From Desertivirga xinjiangensis (GTDB lineage: Bacteria; Bacteroidota; Bacteroidia; Sphingobacteriales; Sphingobacteriaceae), in assembly GCF_024436435.1 (NCBI RefSeq), contig NZ_JAFMZP010000001.1:1054001-1118000 (forward strand): a stretch of DNA of 64,000 nucleotides, in the 5' to 3' direction. Shown here piece by piece: positions 1 through 7,615 of this stretch. The position numbers and the translations under genes were made by a program. The notes under the pieces are model-generated. The model was not told the origin of the DNA. It did not search any database and was given only the letters and a program-made list of their open reading frames with translations. Numbering within the stretch: position 1 is the first letter of the stretch; each line of letters starts with the position of its first letter.

Positions 1-1
1 G

Positions 2-331
2 GCTCTGGGGCAGGCAGGCATCGCTAACCCCAGAAGTGCCTGGTCACCTGACCTTTTCCAAAATTCAAACTTGATCTGGCAACGCAGCCGGGGTTTATTG
101 AAAGAGGGGCAGGTTCCGGAGATCGGAGATGTGTTTGGCATTTCGTTCCCTGACAAGGGAAGAATTGCCCATGTTGGTTTCATAGATCAGTGGTCGGATA
201 AATATGTTGTTTCGGTCCAGGGAAATACCAATATTTCTGGCAGTATTGAAGGTGATGGGGTGCATCGAAGGCGAAGGATGACCAGCTCGATTTACAAAGT
301 TTCAGATTACATAGGAGGGAAGGAGTTATGA
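2..331 (+). CDS. CHAP-type peptidoglycan hydrolase, C-terminal part (5' end outside window)
   Basis: The reading frame is open from the left edge, so the gene begins upstream and only about 109 C-terminal residues are visible. The motif 'GDVFGI', then 'IAHVGFI', then 'VSVQGNTN' fits the His and Asn/polar parts of a CHAP/NlpC-like cysteine peptidase; the catalytic Cys would lie outside the window. The stretch 'GIANPRSAWSP' just before it is usual for lysozyme-like proteins carried on Bacteroidota conjugative elements and phages. Such enzymes open the cell wall locally for a secretion or transfer channel. The stop overlaps the start of the next gene by 4 bases. The family call is from motifs; the conjugative role is inferred. 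Confidence 0.6.
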   Translation, partial: ALGQAGIANPRSAWSPDLFQNSNLIWQRSRGLLKEGQVPEIGDVFGISFPDKGRIAHVGFIDQWSDKYVVSVQGNTNISGSIEGDGVHRRRRMTSSIYKVSDYIGGKEL

Positions 332-808
332 AAACTTTAATCTTTTCTGTGATTATTGTGCTTGTTCCTGGATGCTCGGTGGTAAAAAGTCGGTCGCTAA
401 TTAAAAGCAGACAGCAGTTTTGTTCAGCGGGAAGATCTGGAAAGGTCGGTGTCGTTAAAGGAAAGAACAGACAGTGATATACAGTTGATATATGCCGATT
501 CGGGCAAACACACTTACCAGGTTCAGATAAGTCCAGATGGTGAGTTTCCTTTCTCTCTGGCTACGGGATTTAGTGGTAAGGCGAAAATCGTGAGGATTTC
601 TGGCAATGGAGGAGTTTGGCACCAGGGGATTGCTTCTCTATCAGCGCACAAGTCTGTGAAAATTGACTCTGCTGGTAAAAAGGAGACAAAAACAAGCGTG
701 GCTGTAAGTGACATCCACAGCGCTGTTAAAGATCAAAAAGAACGTGAAATGGCATATGTGGATTTGGGTCGGGGCTGCAATAACTGTTTTTACTTGGTTG
801 TTTTTTAG
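328..808 (+). pseudogene. Small lipoprotein gene with an apparent frameshift
   Basis: The ATG at 328 overlaps the stop of the CHAP gene and opens a classic lipoprotein signal (MKTLIFSVIIVLVPGC, lipobox VPGC). That frame ends at a TGA at 475. A second frame, closed upstream by a stop at 398, continues to 808 with protein-like sequence (about residues SSFVQREDLERS onward, ending CNNCFYLVVF). Joining the two at the T-run near 417-421 gives one lipoprotein of about 155 residues. Either the gene is broken by a one-base indel or the sequence has an error there. No domain was recognised. Position behind a CHAP hydrolase suggests a transfer-region lipoprotein. Confidence 0.5.
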
Positions 809-893
809 GGGCCGCATGCGCCCCTAATTTCACCGGGAATTTTATATTTGTTTACACCATTGATCATTTCAGAACTACACTAGCTGATTTAAA

Positions 894-1472
894 ATGAGCG
901 AAAATGAATTTAATTACCGCCAGCAACTGGTCGAACTATATCACCTGCTTGACGATGCCGCCCTGGACTTTTATAGTTTAGGTTTTTCTATTGGTTTGGA
1001 AGAGGAATGGCAGGACTGGAAAGTAACCCTGAAGGATGGAGACACGCTTCCCATAGACATTGAAATTTTTAAATCCTTAAATCATCGGGCAATACCCGAT
1101 ATTATTAAGATGATTGAGATCCTGGCGGATGCGAGGGAGTCCCTGTCGAACCTGAATAGTCTTTCGGAAGAGGAGCTGGAAGTGAGCGATGACCCAGATT
1201 CTAATAATGTATCCGAGGAAGAACATGATAGATACCTTAAAACTTACCTTGATTATCATAAGGTAGAGATTTTTGGAGATTTAAACCGCGTTTATGAAGC
1301 ACTTTGGGAGCTCGCTTTTTCTACAGAGCCACCCAATGAGTTATACGATGATTTTCATGAAAATTATTACACCGGAGAGCTCCAATTAGCATCCGACGAC
1401 CAAAATGTTCAAGTAGTGTTAGAAGCGCTAAATAAGGTGTTGGTGATAAACAGGGGAACGGATTATGATTGA
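894..1472 (+). CDS. Acidic protein of unknown function
   Basis: A 192-residue cytoplasmic protein, strongly acidic, with no signal peptide or membrane segment. It is predicted mostly helical, with an acidic linker rich in Glu/Asp/Ser near residues 88-110. I do not recognise a domain. ATG at 894 is followed at once by a second possible in-frame ATG at residue 5 region; no strong ribosome site is visible. It lies between the frameshifted lipoprotein and small mobile-element-like genes, so it is probably cargo of the same element. Confidence 0.55.
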   Translation: MSENEFNYRQQLVELYHLLDDAALDFYSLGFSIGLEEEWQDWKVTLKDGDTLPIDIEIFKSLNHRAIPDIIKMIEILADARESLSNLNSLSEEELEVSDDPDSNNVSEEEHDRYLKTYLDYHKVEIFGDLNRVYEALWELAFSTEPPNELYDDFHENYYTGELQLASDDQNVQVVLEALNKVLVINRGTDYD

Positions 1473-1742
1473 TAAGAAGAGTATTTAGTGTGAAGGATAA
1501 CGGGGGGATTTTACGGACGTTACAGGAGGCCCATATCATTGCGGCCGCAGCCATCAGGCTACTCACCAGTTTTCCAGAAGCATCTTTCAGCTTTTCAATG
1601 ACTGCTGTCTCGTCTTTTTCGTTCTTTCTGACGCGAAGGTTATGGTCACACAGGTGCGGCTTCAGTCCCTTTGCTCACCATCTGATTATCAAACATTTTA
1701 TTATTTTTGAGCGTACTTTTCAGAAATCGTAAAAACCTAAAC
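1473..1742. other. Intergenic stretch with a possible minus-strand gene remnant
   Basis: No intact gene is supported. On the minus strand, two frames read like protein when joined: one beginning MFDNQMVSKG (near 1693) and, shifted by one base at the AAAGGG run, one continuing KPHLCDHNLRVRKNEK and KLKDASGKLVSSLM down to about 1560. This looks like a frameshifted remnant with no start of its own, family not recognised. The plus-strand frame over the same bases is low-complexity and probably a shadow. Confidence 0.25.
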
Positions 1743-1946
1743 ATGAAACCAACCTTAGACTCCTTATTCCCTGGATTTGAGCATTCCTTTTCAGACTTAG
1801 CGAAGTACATCAAGGCAGGAAATATTTTTACTATCATGCTCCGCTCGGGCCAGATCGTTCATTTCACCCCCGAGGAAGAGGAATTATTTGAACGATGGCT
1901 TTCAGAGCATGGCGTTATTAATATAAAAAACCCTGTTATTGCTTAG
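1743..1946 (+). CDS. Small conserved-looking protein of unknown function
   Basis: A 67-residue protein; the ATG at 1743 was chosen over an upstream start at 1707 because similarity to a folded small protein begins at MKPTLDSLFPGFEHSF. It has a short beta-like core ('IFTIMLRSGQIVHFTPE') and a helical tail ('ELFERWLSEHGV'). Small proteins of this shape, with a sequence like 'IVHFTP..E..FE.WL..HG', occur in transfer regions of Bacteroidota mobile elements; that is recollection, not a search result. Function unknown. Confidence 0.45.
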   Translation: MKPTLDSLFPGFEHSFSDLAKYIKAGNIFTIMLRSGQIVHFTPEEEELFERWLSEHGVINIKNPVIA

Positions 1947-2087
1947 CTTAACATCCGGTCAATCAGCGTTCATTTGATACATTATATACAGACTGCGCCC
2001 CGAAAAATTTAAGATTAAAAAAACAGACTAAGTATAATTTCACTTTCAAACATCCTCATTTTTATTCTGGTCGACGCTATTGATGCA

Positions 2088-3438
2088 TCAATCATATCCG
2101 ACACTTTTTTTCCTTAACGTAATATCTCCAATATTGAAAGCATAAATTGAGGAGGGGATAAATGTAAATACCAGATCACTTACTTCTTTCAGCCCATGTT
2201 TGTCAATGCTTGTTATAAGGGAATAATTGAAATTATTTGCAGTGCAAAATTGGATCAGGCCTGTAAGTTCCTGTGGCTTATCGAAATAGCGATTACTCCA
2301 TTTTATTTCAACTCCCCATACTGGTTTGAATTTTTTGTCATCCAGCAATACAAGATCGACTTCTCCTTCTCTTCTGTCTTTCCAGCGGGCATAGGTAAGA
2401 TCGAGGTTTTCTCTATGCATCCATTGTGATAGGACGGCTGTTTCAACCATATTTCCAATGGCTGCATCAGTTTCGTTGATTGGTGAGAATAAGGCGGTTC
2501 TTAGTGAGGGGTTGGTAAGATATACTTTGAAGCTGGTAACGCGTTTGAGTTTCTTTGCATTGATGTCCACTTTATTTAAAACCTTAATCAGAAACGCTGA
2601 TTCCAGGTATTCCAGGTATTTTTTCAAAGTGTCTTTGGATATGCCACTTTCTTTGGACATTGTTTCATAGGAAAACTCGTTTCCGGTATTAAATGCAATA
2701 TAACTAAAGAATCGGTTTAATTCCTGTACATCTTTTATTCCGTATAAACTTGGCAGATCTCTTAAAAGAACTTTATCAACTATATCATTTTTTACATAGC
2801 GCCCCATATCACTTTGTATTTTTTCAGACAAAACAACTTCAGGGTAGCCTCCAAAATTCAGATAATTTATAAATTCTTTATTAAGGGTCTTTACATCGTG
2901 ACTCAATTTATAGTTTATCGCTTTTCCTGCGTACTGAATCACTCCGTCGTAAATTAAATGATTCATTTGTTTCAAATGTATATACTCCTGAAATGTCAGT
3001 GGCGGTAACATGAAATCCGTAAACCTGCCAGCTCCACTTTCTATGCTGTACCATTTTAACGCTGCTGCTGCTGAAGCTGAAACAATAAATTTGGTATCAG
3101 GATAAGAATCCACAAGCACTAAGGAGATCTTCCAGACTTAAGCTCAGGTAAATAGGATTATCTATTCCTACAAAAAATGTTTTCTGCGGATTAACTCCTT
3201 CATGAAGAAGTTCATCTATAGCATGGAACATCATAACAGTCTTTCCTACACGTCTTGGTCCCATCAGGACTACTGCTCTTCTGATGTCTTTTTCTTTGAC
3301 GAAGGGATAAAACAAGTCGAAGTACAAGCGCCGTTGCATCACTTTAAAAGGTGGTGTACCTGTCTGTTCACCCACCATGGGTTTTCATAATGTAACCGCT
3401 CTATTGTTTTCTGCAGGAATAATACTTGTTAATTTCAT
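2088..3438 (-). pseudogene. AAA-family ATPase with C-terminal DUF4143-type domain, broken
   Basis: The C-terminal frame (2088-3119) has the 'GRFTDFMLPPLTFQEYIHLK' region and the PD-(D/E)XK-like tail ('EGEVDLVLLDD...VWGVEIKWS') of DUF4143 ATPases. The N-terminal frame (3097-3378) holds the Walker A motif GPRRVGKT. In intact family members about 25-35 residues with the Walker B segment (FFDEIQY-like) lie between 'SLEDLL' and 'LVDSYP'; here the two parts abut out of frame, so that segment is deleted. Further upstream, MKLTSIIPAENN (start 3438) and a +1-frame piece reading ERLHYENPWWV match the usual N-terminus but need two compensating indels. At least three lesions make it a dead gene. These ATPases are often cargo of mobile elements. 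Confidence 0.8.
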
Positions 3439-4054
3439 TATCTTGCTTGTTCTTAAACAAATATAAGAAATAACCAGATTGTGATCTGCTTATTTCTTAT
3501 ATTTTGGGTGTAGTTAAGAGTCCTTTCCAATGGCTAAAATACGCACTGCAGAATATCATGACCATTAACCATAAGGACATTAGGCAGCTGTTTCCACAGA
3601 ACAATAAAAACTTAATTTAGAAAGAAAACATGTAGTTGGTCGGGCGCATACTTCGAAAAGAAGGTAGGCTTGACGTTAAAGGTGTAATTATTTAGTGAAC
3701 TTTCACCAAAAGTGACGGAGAACCCATCTAACCCAAATGACTGGCACTATTCGAACCGTAATATCCAGCAATGTGAATCCTTCCTCAGCATGAGAATAAA
3801 ATAGAGTTCTTTTTGCAAAAGACAGCTAAGGTTTTTTCTCCAGGCCAAAAACACTCACTTATCCGAATTGCCAACTGTTATTGTAGTTCAGCTCATTCTA
3901 AATTATCTAATTTAAGTGCACCTGTGCCTTTATTAAAATTCACCATTCCCTGTCTAGTCGTAAAAAAGGAAAACCGCTCATAACTTAAAAAATAAGACGG
4001 CTTTCCTTCGTGGTTATTGGCTAAAAACCCATTAACCGCAACTCGTACCTAGAA
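3439..4054. other. About 600 bases without a recognisable gene
   Basis: AT-rich, with stops in all frames. I see no tRNA, repeat array or convincing coding sequence. It contains only the hairpin at 3966-4008 that serves the minus-strand gene beginning at 4675. It probably marks debris between accessory insertions. Confidence 0.4.
3966..4008 (-). terminator. Rho-independent terminator of the 4055-4675 gene
   Basis: Arms AAGGAAAACCG (3966-3976) and CGGCTTTCCTT (3998-4008) pair with one mismatch around a 21-base loop. Read on the minus strand the second arm is followed by a run of T, as expected for termination about 50 bases past the stop at 4055. Confidence 0.6.
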
Positions 4055-4675
4055 TTAATTGCTGGGAAAGGTCCAAACAAGATTACCCCGACGATCTCTT
4101 GTATACACGGCATTATATGCATCAGAAAAATCTAAAGTCACGTATGCTGAAAAGTATGGAATACCGCTAAGTTCTGGGTAATAGTCCGCGTTTCGCGAAG
4201 GTGCTGGTCTGCCATTAACTTGATCTGATAGTCGATGAAAATACATAGTGCAAGTTTTTAATATTGCTTCAAGCTTCTGTAAATCGTCAACTAAAAAAGA
4301 AGTATTTTTTGCAAGGAAGAAGGATACTTCTCGTATCACATTGTTTCTGTCGAAAATGACAAATACTCTAACTTTGGCAGGGTCATTTTTGAATGCTAGC
4401 AACTTTTCCTTACTAAAATTTTGATTCAATGGGGTCAGCGGCATTAAAATATTACTTATTACGAGATCATCAGTTGTCTTTATTGGATAATTTTTAACCA
4501 CGTTATGTAAAGTATTTGCACTGTTCATAACTCTAACCTTATTACCACCACCAATAGATAAGACATTGTAAACAACTCCATCAGCCGATGTAACTGCAGT
4601 TTGGTTATCAAATTGAGACTGAGAATATGCAATGCTGGAAATCAGCAGATATATAATTACTAATAGCTTTTTCAT
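4055..4675 (-). CDS. Secreted protein of unknown function
   Basis: About 206 residues. The start at 4675 (MKKLLVIIYLLISSIAYSQ) was preferred to the upstream 4696 because it gives a clean Sec signal peptide ending in SIAYSQ, typical of Bacteroidota SPI signals. The mature protein is alternating beta strand and helix with no Cys pair or catalytic motif I can name; it ends 'RRGNLVWTFPSN'. It follows the 4687-4989 gene by 11 bases, so the two are probably co-transcribed. It could be a periplasmic partner of that gene. Function unknown. Confidence 0.55.
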   Translation of the reverse strand: MKKLLVIIYLLISSIAYSQSQFDNQTAVTSADGVVYNVLSIGGGNKVRVMNSANTLHNVVKNYPIKTTDDLVISNILMPLTPLNQNFSKEKLLAFKNDPAKVRVFVIFDRNNVIREVSFFLAKNTSFLVDDLQKLEAILKTCTMYFHRLSDQVNGRPAPSRNADYYPELSGIPYFSAYVTLDFSDAYNAVYTRDRRGNLVWTFPSN

Positions 4676-4686
4676 TTTTCGAATTT

Positions 4687-4989
4687 TTAAAGACACTTTG
4701 AATCTTTCAACAAATCAATAAGGACCTTAGGTGCAAGCGAATTATCCTTTGACATATAACTGTAATAAGGGTTATTGGGTAAAAATAAGTCTAAGTACTC
4801 AAAATATTTTAATCTCATAGGCTCGAAGTCGGTTGGGACTGCCTTTCCTCCGTTAGTTATATCTTCAATCCAAGTATTATAGTCTATATTATTTCCCAAA
4901 GCAAATCTACCGTATGAATCTCGTTGGGTCGGGTCGTAGGGTACAATGATTTGTCTTACATCAAGAATTAACTTTGCTTCGAATTCCAT
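4687..4989 (-). CDS. Small protein of unknown function
   Basis: About 100 residues from the ATG at 4989 (MEFEAKLILDVRQIIVPYDPTQ); an upstream start at 5016 is also open but would overlap the divergent LytTR gene. There is no signal peptide. The sequence is rich in Tyr/Asp/Asn and has no domain I recognise. Directly upstream of the secreted protein at 4055-4675, with which it probably forms a two-gene unit. It could be the C-terminal part of a longer gene whose 5' end was lost, because the divergent neighbour is also truncated at this point. Confidence 0.4.
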   Translation of the reverse strand: MEFEAKLILDVRQIIVPYDPTQRDSYGRFALGNNIDYNTWIEDITNGGKAVPTDFEPMRLKYFEYLDLFLPNNPYYSYMSKDNSLAPKVLIDLLKDSKCL

Positions 4990-5003
4990 GTTAAGACCGT
5001 TGG

Positions 5004-5438
5004 ATGAATTCATCACACGTGCTATTCAAACCGATTAGCTATGAAATATTTTTGCGTTCATTAGTTCTAATAAACAGCTATAGAATTAAAAAAGTGGTAC
5101 CGGAGAGCTTTTTCGTTAACAGCATAATTAAAGGAAAGCTGATTCAAATTCGGGCTCAAGAAATTATTTTCATAAGTGCAGCATTAAACTATATAACTAT
5201 TCGTTTAAGCAATGCGGAGCATCTATGTTATATGAGCCTTAAGTCGATCGAGGAAAAACTTATAGATCTTCCTTCTTTTATTAGAGTTCACAGGTCTTAC
5301 GTTGTCAATATAAATAGGATTGATTTTGTGCAATTCAATACTATCTTTATGGAAGACAAAACGCAGATTTCTATAGGAAAAGGATTCAAAGATTTATTCT
5401 TGAAAAAAATAGGAAAATTCACATTAAAACACGATTAA
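5004..5438 (+). CDS. LytTR-type DNA-binding protein lacking its receiver domain
   Basis: About 144 residues. Residues 40-140 form a LytTR DNA-binding domain ('IKGKLIQIRAQEIIFISAA', 'MSLKSIEEKL', 'FIRVHRSYVVNINRID'). The first 20 residues, with 'VLFKPISYEIFLRSL', match the last strand and helix of a response-regulator receiver domain (the conserved Lys-Pro after strand 5). The phospho-acceptor part is absent; a stop at 4992 closes the frame. So this is the 3' part of a LytTR response regulator cut by a rearrangement at about 4990. It may still bind DNA but cannot be phosphorylated. No histidine kinase lies nearby. Confidence 0.75.
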   Translation: MNSSHVLFKPISYEIFLRSLVLINSYRIKKVVPESFFVNSIIKGKLIQIRAQEIIFISAALNYITIRLSNAEHLCYMSLKSIEEKLIDLPSFIRVHRSYVVNINRIDFVQFNTIFMEDKTQISIGKGFKDLFLKKIGKFTLKHD

Positions 5439-5452
5439 ACACAACAAACACT

Positions 5453-6055
5453 ATGAGAAAAATAAACATCATCTTGGTTACAGCTTTTGTTGGGTTAATG
5501 ACGAATTGTAAAACAGGAATTGAAGATAGCTCTGTAAATCCGGCATATAAGGCGCTTTATGAAAAATTTAATGGGAAATATGAAATAATTTCGTCTACAT
5601 CAAGTGAACCTGTTGATATAAACGGCGATGGAAATAAGTCTAATGATTTGCTTAACGAAATTCCTTTTCTTAACGAGAGTAAAGTAGAAATTCGCATTAG
5701 CACTGACGTATTAAAAAACAAGTATTCGGGAATTTTTGAGCAGTTCTGGCCTGAGCAATATTTTACGATTGATGGCAAGCTTCAGGAGCCAGAAATTTTC
5801 GATTCTTCGATAAACATAAGTTATCAGGTCCAGGGTCTCCCAAGAAATGTTTATATCAAGGAGGAATTACGCATTATTGAAGTCATTGAGGAAAATGAAG
5901 TACCCAACGGGAAAAGGCATACAATTCCATCATCTGTATCATACAAAAATGATAATACAATTGAAATAGAAACTGAGAAAGCTTTGCTTATGAGGGAAGG
6001 ATGGAAAACTATTAAGTTAAATTCCATATACCGGCGAACTTCAACCAAGTTATAG
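5453..6055 (+). CDS. Lipoprotein of unknown function
   Basis: A 200-residue protein with an N-terminal signal and lipobox-like LMTNC at about residues 15-19, so an outer-membrane or periplasmic lipoprotein. Residues 30-60 read 'YEKFNGKYEIISSTSSEP', like the first strand of a lipocalin-type barrel, followed by 'DINGDGNKSNDLL', a Ca2+-binding-like Asp/Asn loop. The rest is beta rich. It starts 14 bases after the LytTR gene, suggesting a shared transcript. The role is unknown. Confidence 0.55.
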   Translation: MRKINIILVTAFVGLMTNCKTGIEDSSVNPAYKALYEKFNGKYEIISSTSSEPVDINGDGNKSNDLLNEIPFLNESKVEIRISTDVLKNKYSGIFEQFWPEQYFTIDGKLQEPEIFDSSINISYQVQGLPRNVYIKEELRIIEVIEENEVPNGKRHTIPSSVSYKNDNTIEIETEKALLMREGWKTIKLNSIYRRTSTKL

Positions 6056-6066
6056 CTGGAGATATT

Positions 6067-6429
6067 CTATATGTTGTTAACATCGGAGAAACAAGGTTTA
6101 AGATGGCCGCCGGTCCCAGATTCATCGTATAAGCTTATTGTCCCGGCAAGGGCAACAAATTTTATATTCAAGGCTCTTTTAATTTCTTAGAGGATATCGC
6201 GGAGGCTGATGTCTTCCCGTTCGTTTAGAACAATTTCCTCCTTAGCGTTTACTGCTAGTATCGCCATCGCAAGTCCGCTTGGCATTTTGTTCCGCTTAAA
6301 ATCACACCAGGCCTTTAAATCTTTAACAATCTGGACGAGCATGCCATTCCGGTCTTTCGCTTTATTGAACCAGGTAACAACAGCTTTCGGATCACTTTCT
6401 TCCCGGCCAACATTTTTAACAGCGATCAT
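6067..6429 (-). pseudogene. Remnant of a CD-NTase (CBASS cyclic-nucleotide synthase)
   Basis: The frame from 6429 reads 'SDPKAVVTWFNKA', 'LVQIVKDLKAWCDFK', 'KMPSGLAMAILAVN' and 'EREDISLRDIL'. This order (DPK..WF, then LKxW, then MPSGLxxTIL, then ERDDIAL) is the C-terminal helical half of DncV-like/SMODS nucleotidyltransferases that make cyclic oligonucleotide signals in CBASS antiphage defence. After an in-frame TAA at 6187 the same frame continues 'EIKRALNIKFVALAG', which fits the next helix and strand of the family, to a stop at 6067. The catalytic GS and DxD motifs and the CBASS effector genes are absent. It is a dead 3' fragment. Family call from motif order only. Confidence 0.55.
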
Positions 6430-7010
6430 TTGAACATTCCTGTGAAGTAGTCATTCGCAAACAAGCATAACTAATGTGATGCACACTTTTCCTGGTTAAC
6501 AGGAATAAAGGCTGTTTGTTAAAGTATTGAGTTTTGACTACTAAAAATTGGTGATTATTTCTAGCACGAATGAATAACACTGACAACCCTAATCTTTGGA
6601 AGAATAGGGCTCATATATGCAAGAACCATATGGCAGATGGTTGTTTTCAATGTTCAACAAAGGTAAGATTTTTGTAAGAATAAGTACGTGAAAAAACAGG
6701 GCCAGTTATCGAATTTTTTCTGTTTCTTATTTGTATCTCTTGATATACATGTGGCTGACTATCAATAGTGTTTCACTTTCTGTATCGGAAAGTGATTGAG
6801 TATAACCTTATAGATCCTCCAGGGATCAGAAAAGGGTGAGTTTTTGGCAGAATGGAAACTGCGGCTAAATATTAGCCGGGACGAATTACTTAATCTTCAG
6901 AAAAACAGTACAGATGTGGAGGGGCACTCTGCCGGAGAAAAAAACCGAACCGTCTGTTCCTTTCAATAATTAGTAATATATTTAACCGATTACTCTTTCT
7001 GACTTAAGAC
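6430..7010. other. About 580 bases without a recognisable gene
   Basis: AT-rich, with no frame of convincing protein character and no repeat or tRNA. It separates the defence remnant from the KefF/KefC pair and should contain the promoter of the 7011 gene, but I cannot place it with confidence. Confidence 0.35.
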
Positions 7011-7613
7011 ATGGCCGCTGTACTTATTTTATTTGCCCATCCGGTGTATGAAAAATCAAAAATCAACAGGCAATTAATAGATAATATAGCCGATCTTGAA
7101 CAGGTTACCATACACGACCTGTATGAAGTTTATCCGGATTTCGATATTGATGTGACCCATGAACAGGCTTTGCTTCTGGCACATGATATTATCGTTTTCC
7201 ATCATCCATTTTACTGGTACAGCGTTCCTCCTTTGTTGAAGCAGTGGATCGATCTGGTGCTCGAACACGGCTGGGCCTACGGAAGAGGAGGTACCCAACT
7301 CAGAAATAAAAAGATCTTCAATGCTTTCAGTTCAGGTGGCAGTTTCGCAGCCTATCAAAAAGAAGGTCACAACAGGTATACCATTACAGAATTAATGGCA
7401 CCATTCGACCAAACAGCGTTTCTATGTAAAATGACCTATTATCCTCCCTTTGTAGTTCATAATTCGCATTTATTGTCGCCAGAAGCAGCAGCAGCCTTCG
7501 CAAACGACTACCGGGAAATAATCACCGGACTGCGTGATGGCCGATTTAGCGAAGGCGACCTAGTAAGTTCATCTTATATGAACAACCTGATACAGAAACC
7601 TTATTCCTTATAG
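7011..7613 (+). CDS. KefF-like NAD(P)H:quinone oxidoreductase
   Basis: A 200-residue flavodoxin-fold protein. Visible family marks are the N-terminal 'VLILFAHPVYEKSKINRQL', 'IVFHHPFYWYSVPPLLKQW' (FMN-binding region), and 'LEHGWAYGRGG'. These fit the NQO/KefF/MdaB family that reduces quinones with NAD(P)H and FMN. It ends two bases before the KefC-type antiporter start, the arrangement in which KefF acts as the required ancillary subunit of KefC. So it probably activates potassium efflux during electrophile stress. KefF identity rests on the pairing; the enzyme fold is secure. Confidence 0.85.
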   Translation: MAAVLILFAHPVYEKSKINRQLIDNIADLEQVTIHDLYEVYPDFDIDVTHEQALLLAHDIIVFHHPFYWYSVPPLLKQWIDLVLEHGWAYGRGGTQLRNKKIFNAFSSGGSFAAYQKEGHNRYTITELMAPFDQTAFLCKMTYYPPFVVHNSHLLSPEAAAAFANDYREIITGLRDGRFSEGDLVSSSYMNNLIQKPYSL

Positions 7614-7615
7614 AT

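Noticed and set aside
3701-3790. Possible tRNA-like sequence with TTCGAACC
   Set aside because: The rest of the cloverleaf does not form; only a short resemblance to the T-loop.
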